The notes under the pieces are model-generated. The model saw only the letters and a program-made list of their open reading frames with translations, searched no databases and was not told the DNA's origin. Below, piece by piece: positions 26,522 to 34,928 of a DNA stretch of 64,000 nucleotides (its first letter is position 1; each line of letters opens with the position of its first letter). The stretch lies in the NCBI RefSeq assembly GCF_021272205.1, contig NZ_JAJSDX010000013.1, positions 1 through 64,000 on the forward strand, given 5' to 3'. This DNA comes from Pantoea sp. Mb-10. Lineage in GTDB: Bacteria; Pseudomonadota; Gammaproteobacteria; Enterobacterales; Enterobacteriaceae. The position numbers were made by a program, and so were the translations under genes.

Positions 26522-28117
26522 ATGGTTACCAGAAGACGCTTTCTTGCAGGATGCACCGCCGTACCGTTTTTATCTTACCTCAGCCTTAATAATGCCTTTG
26601 CCGCCACGCCACCCAGTATGCTGGTGATGGCGATGCAGCTCGACAACATCACCAGTCTCGACCCCCATGAAAGCTTTGAGGCTACCGGCGGCCAGATCTG
26701 CGGCAATCTCTATCAAAAACTGGTGATGGCCGATCCACAGCACGCCGACAAAGTGATCGGTCAGCTCGCCAAAAGCTGGGAGGTGAGCAGCGACAACCGC
26801 ACTTACACCTTCCATCTGGACCCCGACGCTACCTTTGCCGATGGATCGCCGTTGACCGCCGAAGATGCCGCCTACTCCATTGAGCGCATCGTGAAACTGG
26901 ACAAAAGTCCGGCGTTCATCATCAACCAGTTCGGCTTTACCAAAGACAACGTGACGCAGCAGGTCACCGCGAAAGATGCCCATACGCTGGAGATGGCGCT
27001 GGGCGCGCCCGCGTCAGAAAGCTTCTTGCTGTACTGCCTCTCCGCCACGGTGGGCAGCATCGTGTCGAAAAAGGCCTGTGAAGCCAACCAGCAGAACGGC
27101 GACTTCGGTAACGCGTGGCTCAAGCAGCACAGCGCGGGATCAGGCGCCTTTACGCTGCGCAGCTGGAAAGCCAGTGAAACGGTGATACTGGAACTCAGCC
27201 CGCACTATGCCAGCCAGAGCGCCATCAAGCGCGTCATCCTCAAGCACATCGCCGACCCTGCGGCACAGGCGCTGATGCTGAAAAAAGGCGATGTCGATGT
27301 CGCCTACGATCTCACCACGGAGCAGCTGCTTCAGGTGAAGCAGGAGAGCAGCCTGCAGCTGGTCAATCAGTCGCTGTCGGCCATCATGCTGATGTCCTGC
27401 AACACGCAAAATGAATACCTGAAAAAGCCACAGGTATGGCAGGCGCTGAAGTGGGCGCTGGATTACGACAGCATCCAGAAAAATATCTTGTCGATGAGCT
27501 TCATTACTCACCAAAGCTTCCTGCCGAACGGCTTCCCGGCGGCGCTGGAGGATACGCCTTTTCATAAAGATGTGGCCAAAGCCAAAGCGCTGCTGGCGGA
27601 AGCGGGTTACCCGGACGGCTTTTCCATTACGCTCGATCACTACTCCATGCAGCCTTACCCGGACATTGCGCAGGCCATTCAAACGCAGCTGGGGGCGATT
27701 GGTATCAAAGTGTCATTGATTGCCGCAGAAAATCGACAGGTGCTCACCAAAATGCGCGCCCGTCAGCACCAGCTCGCGCTGACCGTCTGGGGCGCCGATT
27801 ACTTCGATCCCAATTCCAATACCGAAGCCTTCTGCGTCAATACCGATAACAGCGACAACGCGCGCAGCCGCACGCTGGCGTGGCGCTGTAGCTGGTCCGA
27901 CGCCACGTTCAACACGCTCACTGAGCAGGCGCTGCACGAAGCCGATCCGGCCAAACGCATTGCGCTTTATCAGCAGATCCAGCAGCTGAGCCGTGAAAAA
28001 AGCCCGTTTATCTTCATGATGCAAAAAACCAAAAATGTCGCCTGCGGCCATGCGCTCAAAGACGTGCAGCTCACCGTGCTGGAGCAGTGGCCCTATGAGC
28101 AGGTGAAAAAAGCCTGA
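26522..28117 (+). CDS. Peptide ABC transporter substrate-binding protein
   Basis: The 531-residue protein is of the SBP_bac_5 (DppA/OppA) family, with the SLDPHESFEATGGQI start and the central DVAYDLTTEQ region. The signal peptide has a twin-arginine type motif (TRRRFLAG at residues 3-10), a hydrophobic stretch and a cleavage site around AFA-A (residue 28), so it may be exported folded by the Tat pathway. It should bind peptides or similar ligands in the periplasm for the two permeases that follow. Its stop overlaps the next start by one base (TGATG). Confidence 0.88.
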   Translation: MVTRRRFLAGCTAVPFLSYLSLNNAFAATPPSMLVMAMQLDNITSLDPHESFEATGGQICGNLYQKLVMADPQHADKVIGQLAKSWEVSSDNRTYTFHLDPDATFADGSPLTAEDAAYSIERIVKLDKSPAFIINQFGFTKDNVTQQVTAKDAHTLEMALGAPASESFLLYCLSATVGSIVSKKACEANQQNGDFGNAWLKQHSAGSGAFTLRSWKASETVILELSPHYASQSAIKRVILKHIADPAAQALMLKKGDVDVAYDLTTEQLLQVKQESSLQLVNQSLSAIMLMSCNTQNEYLKKPQVWQALKWALDYDSIQKNILSMSFITHQSFLPNGFPAALEDTPFHKDVAKAKALLAEAGYPDGFSITLDHYSMQPYPDIAQAIQTQLGAIGIKVSLIAAENRQVLTKMRARQHQLALTVWGADYFDPNSNTEAFCVNTDNSDNARSRTLAWRCSWSDATFNTLTEQALHEADPAKRIALYQQIQQLSREKSPFIFMMQKTKNVACGHALKDVQLTVLEQWPYEQVKKA

Positions 28118-29127
28118 TGCCGGTACTGAAAAACATTGCTCGAACCGTGGGCAGCTTGCTGCTCACGCTGTTTGGCCTCTCGGTGCTGACCTTCTTTATC
28201 GGGCGCGTGATGCCCACCGATCCGGTGCTGGCGGCGGTGGGCGACAATGCACCGCAGTCGGTGGTGGAGCGGGTGCGCGCGGAGATGGGGCTGGATCAGC
28301 CCCTGTACGTGCAGTTTGGTCACTACCTCACCCAACTGCTGCACGGCGATCTCGGCCGGTCGGTGCTGACCTCGAATCCGGTGGCGACGGACATTGCCCG
28401 CTTCTTTCCGGCCACCATGGAGCTGGCCACGGCGGCCATTATCATCGCCGCGCTGGTTGGCATCCCGCTGGGCGTCTGGGCGGCGGTACGTCAGGGTTCG
28501 TGGGTGGATCAGACCATCCGCGTGGTGTGCCTGGCGGGCCACTCGCTGCCGGTGTTCGTGCTGGCGCTGCTGAGCCTGCTGGTGTTCTACGCCGTGCTGG
28601 GCATCGCACCCGGCCCAGGCCGTCAGGACATCATCTGGCAGGATATGGTGCCGCAGGTTACCGGGCTACTGACGGTGGACAGCCTGCTGGCAGGCGAATA
28701 TGACGCCTTTCGCGATGCGCTGGCGCACATGGCGCAGCCGGTACTGATTCTGGCCTATTTCAGCATGGCCTACATCACGCGCATGACGCGCACGTTCATG
28801 CTTAATGCCCTGAGCGGCGAGTTTGTCATCACCGCGCGCGCCAAGGGGCTCTCCTCACGGCGGGTGATTTGGCGTCATGCGTTTCCCACCGTGGCGGTGC
28901 AGCTGGTGACCGTACTGGCGCTGACCTACGCCGGCCTGCTGGAAGGGGCGGTGGTGACGGAAAATGTGTTCGCCTGGCCCGGTCTCGGCCAATACCTCAC
29001 GACCTCGCTGATGAACGCCGACATGAACCCCGTGGTGGGGGCAACCCTGCTTGTGGGCACCGTCTATGTGCTGCTTAACCAGCTGGCCGATCTTCTCTAT
29101 CGACTTTGGGACCCGCGCGTAAAATGA
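28117..29127 (+). CDS. Peptide ABC transporter permease (DppB type)
   Basis: The 336-residue inner membrane permease has the DppB-type N-terminal helix (LLLTLFGLSVLTFFIGRVMP), ARAKGLSSRRVIWRHAFPT in the cytoplasmic loop that contacts the ATPase, and about six helices. It pairs with the next gene as the membrane channel. Start overlaps the binding-protein stop by one base; its stop overlaps the next start by 4 bases, so the operon is translationally coupled. Confidence 0.92.
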   Translation: MPVLKNIARTVGSLLLTLFGLSVLTFFIGRVMPTDPVLAAVGDNAPQSVVERVRAEMGLDQPLYVQFGHYLTQLLHGDLGRSVLTSNPVATDIARFFPATMELATAAIIIAALVGIPLGVWAAVRQGSWVDQTIRVVCLAGHSLPVFVLALLSLLVFYAVLGIAPGPGRQDIIWQDMVPQVTGLLTVDSLLAGEYDAFRDALAHMAQPVLILAYFSMAYITRMTRTFMLNALSGEFVITARAKGLSSRRVIWRHAFPTVAVQLVTVLALTYAGLLEGAVVTENVFAWPGLGQYLTTSLMNADMNPVVGATLLVGTVYVLLNQLADLLYRLWDPRVK

Positions 29128-30023
29128 TCTTTTTCTCTCGTGAGTGGCTGCTGGACAGCACGCCCGCCAACCGCCGCCAGGCAGTATGGGGTCGGCGCTA
29201 TCGCCTGTGGCTGAGCCTGCGCCGCCATCCGCTGGCAATGGCAGGCTTGGCGGTGATTATTCTGATGCTCTTGCTGGCGGCGTTCGCGCCCTGGCTGACG
29301 CCGTATCACCCCGGCGCACAGCAGCTGGAACAGCGTCTCGCCGCACCCTCGGCGGCGCACTGGCTGGGCACCGATGAGCTGGGGCGAGACGTCTGGACGC
29401 GCATTATCTACGGCGGACGTACCACGTTAGGCATGGTGATCGCCGTGGTGGCGCTCACCGCCCCGCTCGGCCTGCTGATTGGCTGCGTAGCCGGTTACGC
29501 GGGCGGCTTCGTGGACAAAGCCCTGATGCGGCTGACCGATATTTTCCTCGCCTTTCCGCGTTTAATTCTGGCGCTGGCATTTGTGGCGGCACTCAAGCCG
29601 GGCATTGAGAGTGCGATCCTGGCGATTTCTCTGACTGCCTGGCCGCCTTACGCGCGCCTGGCGCGCGCGGAAACCTTGCAGTTTCGCCGCAGTGATTTTA
29701 TTGCTGCCAGTCGCCTTACCGGCGCCGCGCCGCTGCGCATCATTGTGCGCCATATTATGCCGCTGTGCGTGCCGAGCCTGGTGGTACGCGTCACGCTCGA
29801 TATGAGTTCCATTATTATCACCGCTGCCAGCCTCGGCTTTCTTGGCATGGGCGCCCAGCCGCCGTCACCGGAATGGGGCACCATGATCGCCACCGCGCGG
29901 CGCTTTCTGTTCAGCGAATGGTGGGTGCCGCTGATGCCCTGCATCGCCATCTTCCTGACCTCACTGGCCTTCAACTTTCTCGGCGACGGTCTGCGCGACG
30001 TGCTGGATCCCAAGGAGCGCTAA
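29124..30023 (+). CDS. Peptide ABC transporter permease (DppC type)
   Basis: The 299-residue permease has the DppC-type segments HWLGTDELGRDVWTRIIYGGR and the EAA loop (DFIAASRLTGAAPLRIIVRHIMP). ATG at 29124 is chosen because it forms an ATGA overlap with the preceding stop; an in-frame start at 29106 would overlap more and lacks homology. About six membrane helices. The next gene starts on the base after its stop. Confidence 0.92.
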   Translation: MIFFSREWLLDSTPANRRQAVWGRRYRLWLSLRRHPLAMAGLAVIILMLLLAAFAPWLTPYHPGAQQLEQRLAAPSAAHWLGTDELGRDVWTRIIYGGRTTLGMVIAVVALTAPLGLLIGCVAGYAGGFVDKALMRLTDIFLAFPRLILALAFVAALKPGIESAILAISLTAWPPYARLARAETLQFRRSDFIAASRLTGAAPLRIIVRHIMPLCVPSLVVRVTLDMSSIIITAASLGFLGMGAQPPSPEWGTMIATARRFLFSEWWVPLMPCIAIFLTSLAFNFLGDGLRDVLDPKER

Positions 30024-30851
30024 ATGTTGGTGGAAATTGAAAACCTGTGCATCGCATTTGGTCACGGCACGGAGCGCGTGGACGCCGTGCGCGGCGTTAA
30101 CTTACAGATTGGCCGCGAAAAGTTTGCCATTGTCGGCGAGAGCGGCTCGGGCAAATCGCTGACCGCCCGCAGCCTGATGCAGCTTTTGCCAGGCAATGCG
30201 CAGGTTAGCGCTGACGTGCTGCGCTTTGATGGTATCGATCTGCGCGGCGCCAGCGAAAAGGTACTGCGGCAAATTCGCGGCAAACGCGTCGGGTTTATCC
30301 TGCAAGATCCGAAATATTCGCTCAATCCGGTAATGACCATCGGTAAACAGATTGCCGAAGCCTGGCGCGAGCACAAAGGCGGCAGCCGCAAAGCCGCCAT
30401 GCAGGCGGCGATTGGCCTGCTGGAGCAGGTGAAAATCCGCGATGCCGCCAGCGTCGCCACCCGCTATCCACATGAAGTGTCCGGCGGCATGGGCCAGCGC
30501 GTGATGATCGCCATGATGCTGGCTCCCGATCCCGAACTGCTGATCGCCGATGAACCCACCAGCGCGCTGGATGCCACGGTACAGGCGGAGATCCTCAAAC
30601 TGATTGACGAACTGGTCTCTGCGCGCGGCATGGGGCTGATTTTGATTAGCCATGACTTGCCGCTGGTGTCGCACTTCTGCGATCGCGTGGCGGTGATGTA
30701 CGCCGGACGCGTGGTTGAGCTGCTGGAGGCACATGCGCTGCAGCAGGCGCAACATCCCTATACGCGCGGATTACTGGCCTGCCTGCCCTCGCTGCGCCAC
30801 CCGCGTGCGCGCTTGCCGGTGTTGCAGCGCGAGGCAGCATGGCGCGAATAA
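30024..30851 (+). CDS. Peptide ABC transporter ATPase (DppD type)
   Basis: The 275-residue ATPase has Walker A (GESGSGKSLTAR), an LSGGQ variant reading VSGGMGQRVMIA, Walker B ([12 protein letters not shown]) and the H-loop (ISHDLPL). The C-terminal region has the family HPYTRGLLACLP motif but is short. It energises peptide import with the next ATPase. A 54-base pyrimidine-rich gap follows before the partner gene, the only sizeable gap in this operon. Confidence 0.92.
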   Translation: MLVEIENLCIAFGHGTERVDAVRGVNLQIGREKFAIVGESGSGKSLTARSLMQLLPGNAQVSADVLRFDGIDLRGASEKVLRQIRGKRVGFILQDPKYSLNPVMTIGKQIAEAWREHKGGSRKAAMQAAIGLLEQVKIRDAASVATRYPHEVSGGMGQRVMIAMMLAPDPELLIADEPTSALDATVQAEILKLIDELVSARGMGLILISHDLPLVSHFCDRVAVMYAGRVVELLEAHALQQAQHPYTRGLLACLPSLRHPRARLPVLQREAAWRE

Positions 30852-30905
30852 CGCGGTTTCTTTTCTCCCTTTGGGGCCTTTTCCGTTTTTTTATACAGGC
30901 AGCGC

Positions 30906-31646
30906 ATGATTGAGATCGAGAATTTAACCATCCGCTTTGGCGGCGTTACCGCGGTCAATAACGTGAGTTTTACGGTGGAAAACGGCGAAAGCGTGGGGCT
31001 GGTGGGTGAAAGCGGCTCGGGCAAATCAACGATTTTGCGCGCGCTGGCGGGCCTCAACGACCGCTGGCACGGTAACTTGCGCTTTGGCGGCATCACCCTC
31101 GGCCCGCGACGCAGCCGCGCCTTCTATCGGCAGGTGCAAATGGTGTTTCAGGACCCGTTTGGGTCGCTGCATCCGCGCCAGACCATTGACCGGATACTGC
31201 ACGAGCCGCTGCTGGTGCACCGGCTGGATCGCGCCGAACAGCGCATCGCGCAGGCGCTGCATGAGGTGGGCCTGCCGGCAAACGTGCGCTTTCGCTTTCC
31301 GCATCAGCTCTCTGGCGGACAGCGCCAGCGCGTGGCGATTGCCCGCGCGCTGATTGCCGAACCGGAAGTGCTGCTGCTGGACGAACCCACCTCGGCGCTG
31401 GATGTCTCGGTGCAGGCGGAAATCCTGAATTTACTCAGCGATCTTCGCAGCGAGCGTCAACTCACGTACATTCTGGTGACGCACAACCTCGCGGTGGTGG
31501 CACACCTGTGCCAGCGCATTGGCGTGATGCAGCAGGGCGAGATGGTGGAGCAGCTGAGCGCCGAGGACTTGCGCGCGCGCCGCATCCAGCATCCGCACAC
31601 CGCGCAACTCTTTGATCTCAGTATGACGCTGGAGGAACCGGCATGA
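30906..31646 (+). CDS. Peptide ABC transporter ATPase (DppF type)
   Basis: The 246-residue ATPase has Walker A (GESGSGKSTILR), signature (LSGGQRQRVAIAR), Walker B (LLLDEPTSALD) and H-loop (VTHNLAV). It ends with a short QHPHTAQLFDL tail, so it lacks most of the C-terminal oligopeptide-transporter extension of DppF (334 residues in E. coli). The S12 hydrolase gene overlaps its stop by 4 bases (ATGA), tying the hydrolase to the importer. Confidence 0.9.
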   Translation: MIEIENLTIRFGGVTAVNNVSFTVENGESVGLVGESGSGKSTILRALAGLNDRWHGNLRFGGITLGPRRSRAFYRQVQMVFQDPFGSLHPRQTIDRILHEPLLVHRLDRAEQRIAQALHEVGLPANVRFRFPHQLSGGQRQRVAIARALIAEPEVLLLDEPTSALDVSVQAEILNLLSDLRSERQLTYILVTHNLAVVAHLCQRIGVMQQGEMVEQLSAEDLRARRIQHPHTAQLFDLSMTLEEPA

Positions 31647-33154
31647 GCGTAAATTGGCAGCAGGCCACCGAGGTGGCGCAACAGATTGCCCAGAGCTGGC
31701 AGCAGCCGGGCGCGCCGGGCGGCGCCATCGCGCTGTTTGACGCGCGACAGCTGCACGCCATCCACAGCGCCGGACTGGCAGATCTGGCGCAGCAGACACC
31801 GTTCAGCGCCAATAGCGTGGTGCGCTTCGCCTCAATCACCAAGCACCTGTTTGCCGCGCTGGTGACCGGTCCGGGACGCCGCTATATGCAGTTGAGCGAC
31901 CACCTGGCACAGCACTTACCGCAGCTCACCGGCGCCAACGGCCAGCTTACCGTGGGCCAGGCGCTGGACATGAGCAGCGGCCTGCCGGACGTGCGCGAAA
32001 CCCTGTCGCTACTGGGGTTGTCGGTGTACAGCGCCAGCAGCGCCGCTGACCTGTTGGCGTTTATTGCCGCCGAGGGCGAGCTGAATTATCCGCCCGGCAG
32101 CGAGATTTCTTACACCAACACCGGCTATCGGCTGGTGGAAGAAGCGTTAAAAGCCAAGGGCGTGCGCTTCAATGATTTGCTGCAGCAGTACGTGTGTGAA
32201 CCGCTGGGGATCGATCTCATCGCCCCGGAAACTTGGTTTGACATTGTGCCGGGGTTGGTGCCCGGCTACTGGCACAACGGCACGCAGTGGCAGCTGGCCA
32301 GCGCGGGGCTGCACCTCTCGGCGTCCGGCAGCGTCACCGGTAGCCTCGATCATCTGGTGCGCTGGCTGCAGTCGCTGTTAAGCCAGCACGGACCCGGAGC
32401 GGGCGTGTTGCAGCGGCTCACCGCGCCGCGCGCGCTCAACAGCGGGCGCATTAGCGGCTACGGTTTGGGCATCACCAGCATGACGCTGGGCAGCCAGACG
32501 CTGTTTGGTCACGGCGGCTCCCACGCCGGTTACAAAAGTTATTTTCTGCTGCATCCAGAATTGCAGGTGGGCGTGGCGATGGTCACCAATCGGGAAGATG
32601 TGGCCACCGCCGAGTACGCCCAGCGCGTGATGGCGGCGCTGCTCAACCGCACGCTACCGGAGAAAGGCCACGATCTGACGCCCGGCCTGTACGTGGCGGA
32701 AAACGGCCCCGACTGGCTGGCGATTGAAGGCAACACCGCCACCTGGCTGGGCAACGCGGAAACGCTGCGCCGCGATGCCGTGCACGGTACGGCGATCTCG
32801 CTCTCCAGTATTTTCCCGCTGGCGCTGCGCCAGCAGGGGGAAGCCATTGTTGGGGAAATCGGTCATGCCGCGCGCCGTTTCGTGCCCGCCCAGCCCGACG
32901 GTGCCAGCCTGGAACGGGTACAGGGCCGCTGGTTCGCGCCGCCGTGGCGCAGCGAACTGGTGATTGAAGGCGATCGGGCGCTTTTAGGCATGGGTCCGGG
33001 AGCGCTGCCGATACAGTTGCAGTCGCTGGGCGGCGATCGCCTGCTGGGCACGATGAAGGACGGCCCGTGGGAGAAGCGATTTGCGCTCGCGCGTGAAGGC
33101 GATAGCCTGCGGCTGCTGATCAACCGCAGCCGCGTGGTGCGCTTTTCCCGTTAG
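31643..33154 (+). CDS. S12 family serine hydrolase, D-aminopeptidase-like
   Basis: The 503-residue protein has an N-terminal beta-lactamase-fold domain with SITK (S64-K67), YTN (157-159) and HGG (290-292), the three catalytic motifs of penicillin-binding protein-like hydrolases, followed by about 170 residues of C-terminal domains. This layout and length resemble the D-aminopeptidase DAP of Ochrobactrum rather than class C beta-lactamases. No signal peptide is seen, so it should act in the cytosol, on peptides brought in by the importer encoded directly upstream. D-residue specificity is inferred. The stop overlaps the next, convergent gene by 4 bases. Confidence 0.82.
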   Translation: MSVNWQQATEVAQQIAQSWQQPGAPGGAIALFDARQLHAIHSAGLADLAQQTPFSANSVVRFASITKHLFAALVTGPGRRYMQLSDHLAQHLPQLTGANGQLTVGQALDMSSGLPDVRETLSLLGLSVYSASSAADLLAFIAAEGELNYPPGSEISYTNTGYRLVEEALKAKGVRFNDLLQQYVCEPLGIDLIAPETWFDIVPGLVPGYWHNGTQWQLASAGLHLSASGSVTGSLDHLVRWLQSLLSQHGPGAGVLQRLTAPRALNSGRISGYGLGITSMTLGSQTLFGHGGSHAGYKSYFLLHPELQVGVAMVTNREDVATAEYAQRVMAALLNRTLPEKGHDLTPGLYVAENGPDWLAIEGNTATWLGNAETLRRDAVHGTAISLSSIFPLALRQQGEAIVGEIGHAARRFVPAQPDGASLERVQGRWFAPPWRSELVIEGDRALLGMGPGALPIQLQSLGGDRLLGTMKDGPWEKRFALAREGDSLRLLINRSRVVRFSR

Positions 33155-33987
33155 CGCACGGTATGGCGCAGCCGACCGATGTGCTCAATCTCCACTTCAA
33201 TTTCATCGCCGGGGAACATAAACAGCGGCGGCGTGCGTTTTTTGCCCACGCCGCCCGGCGACCCGGTGATGATCACATCGCCCGGCGACAGCGGGCTGAA
33301 CGCCGAGATGTACTCGATGATCTTGGCAACCGGATGCACCATGCTGGCGGTGGTGTCGTTTTGCACTTCGCGCTGATTGAGCCAGGTTTTGATCGCCAGC
33401 TGCTGGGGATCGGGAATGGCGTCCGCAGTGGTCATCCACGGCCCGAAACCGCCGGTTTGCTGCCAGTTTTTGCCGGCGGTGAACCAGGTAAACTGCATGT
33501 CGCGCACCGTGGCATCCATAAAGCAGCTGTAACCCGCCACGTGCGTCAGCGCGTCGTCAGCTTTCACCTGATGCGCGGGCTTACCGATGATCACCGCCAG
33601 CTCACCTTCGTAATCAAACTCCTGGGTGGTGGCCGGCTTCAGCAGCGGCTGCTCGTGTCCCGCCAGCGAATCGGCAAAGCGCACAAACAGCGTGGGGGCT
33701 TCCAGCGTGGCGGCAAACTCTTTGCGTTTATCGGCGTAGTTCATGCCCACGCAGAACACCTTGCCCGGATTCTCCACCACCGGCAGAAAGCGCAGGGCGC
33801 TAAACGGATAATCGATCGCATCGTTGTTGAAGGCGGCAAGATCGCCCAAGCCGCCGCGCTGCAGCAGGGTTTTCAGATCGGGGCACGCCTTGCCAAACCG
33901 CAAGCCGATATCCACTACCCCGTCTTCTTTGACGATGCCGTAACTTTTTTTCGCCTGATCAATAAGATAAAAACTGCAAAGCTGCAT
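33151..33987 (-). CDS. Fumarylacetoacetate hydrolase family protein
   Basis: The 278-residue protein has the FAH C-terminal domain: VFCVGMNYADKRKEF, metal-site DYEGELAVIIGK (acidic residues) and GYSCFMDATVRD, and the terminal GDVIITGSPGGVG. Family members hydrolyse or decarboxylate beta-keto-acid type compounds with Mg2+ or Mn2+. The substrate here is unknown. ATG at 33987 has GAGG 5 bases upstream. It follows the M55 gene on the same strand after 119 bases, so it may be the last gene of the second peptide operon or be separate. Confidence 0.85.
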   Translation of the reverse strand: MQLCSFYLIDQAKKSYGIVKEDGVVDIGLRFGKACPDLKTLLQRGGLGDLAAFNNDAIDYPFSALRFLPVVENPGKVFCVGMNYADKRKEFAATLEAPTLFVRFADSLAGHEQPLLKPATTQEFDYEGELAVIIGKPAHQVKADDALTHVAGYSCFMDATVRDMQFTWFTAGKNWQQTGGFGPWMTTADAIPDPQQLAIKTWLNQREVQNDTTASMVHPVAKIIEYISAFSPLSPGDVIITGSPGGVGKKRTPPLFMFPGDEIEVEIEHIGRLRHTVR

Positions 33988-34106
33988 GACTGCCTCGTTA
34001 TTTCTCTGAAATTGTGCGCAGCGTATCAAAAGCCCGCCGGGAATGCGGTACGACCTGCCAGGAATTTTCTTAACTGGCGCAGCCTATCCCTTCCAACGCC
34101 CGCCGC

Positions 34107-34928
34107 TTACGCTTGCGTACTCGCCAGATAGGAAAACGCACTCAGCAAGCTGACCAGCGTGGCCATGCTTTCGGCGCGGTAGCCAACGGTGACGCCGTCG
34201 TGCCGGGTCACACCGGGGATCAGGCAGAACAGATCCGCTAACACCGGCCTGGTCGCCTGCAGCTGCATCGTGTAGGGCGCATGCAGATAGCGCGTCGGGG
34301 CCGGTTTCGCCTGGCGCACTGCCGCGCTGGCCGCCGCGCGCAGCGCGTTTTGCGCCGCCTGCGGGCTGAGAGATTCTGCACAGGTATGAGAGATGGCGCG
34401 CTTTACGCGCACATACTCCACCTCGGGATAGCGTTCGGCGAGGAAGCCTTGCAAACAGTCGTCCCCGCTCACCAGCCACAGCGGGGTACCCTGCTCAGCG
34501 GCGGCGGCGGCATAAATATCGGTTTCCCCCATCACGCGATCGTTGATGTGGATGCGCCAGAAGGCGCGGCCGTTGATGGTATGCGCCAGCACCCCCGGTT
34601 CGCCCGCCGCGCTGTGGTAGCCAATGCAGAACAGCCCGTCGAACCGCTGCTGCTCCAGCCCTTCAATCATCGACAGCGCGCGCGGTTTGCCCTGCACGAG
34701 GCGCGCGCGCGGATCGATCTGATCCGCACGCAGATTGGTCATCTGGGCGTGGCTATCTGCCACCACCACCTCGGTGGCACCGCCGGCAAACGCCCCGTCA
34801 ATGGCGGCGTTAATCTCCTGCTCCATCAGCGCGCGCGCCAGCTGATGCTCGGCGTGGCCCGGCGCACACTGCTCGGGGCGCATCACGCCCGCAATGCCTT
34901 CAATATCGGCGGAAATAAAGATTTTCAT
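34107..34928 (-). CDS. D-aminopeptidase, M55 family (DppA of Bacillus type)
   Basis: The 273-residue metallopeptidase starts MKIFISADIEGIAGV, with metal ligands D8 and E10, and carries VVVADSHAQMTNL and GYHSAAGEPGVLAHT with further ligand histidines. This matches the M55 family whose type member, Bacillus DppA, releases D-alanine from D-Ala peptides. ATG at 34928 overlaps the stop of the S58 gene by 4 bases (ATGA); the open frame to 35003 lies inside that gene and is rejected. Cytosolic, no signal peptide. Confidence 0.92.
   Translation of the reverse strand: MKIFISADIEGIAGVMRPEQCAPGHAEHQLARALMEQEINAAIDGAFAGGATEVVVADSHAQMTNLRADQIDPRARLVQGKPRALSMIEGLEQQRFDGLFCIGYHSAAGEPGVLAHTINGRAFWRIHINDRVMGETDIYAAAAAEQGTPLWLVSGDDCLQGFLAERYPEVEYVRVKRAISHTCAESLSPQAAQNALRAAASAAVRQAKPAPTRYLHAPYTMQLQATRPVLADLFCLIPGVTRHDGVTVGYRAESMATLVSLLSAFSYLASTQA

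Noticed and set aside
31643..33154. Class C beta-lactamase (ampC)
   Set aside because: There is no signal peptide, and length, C-terminal extension and importer coupling fit a D-aminopeptidase-type enzyme better.
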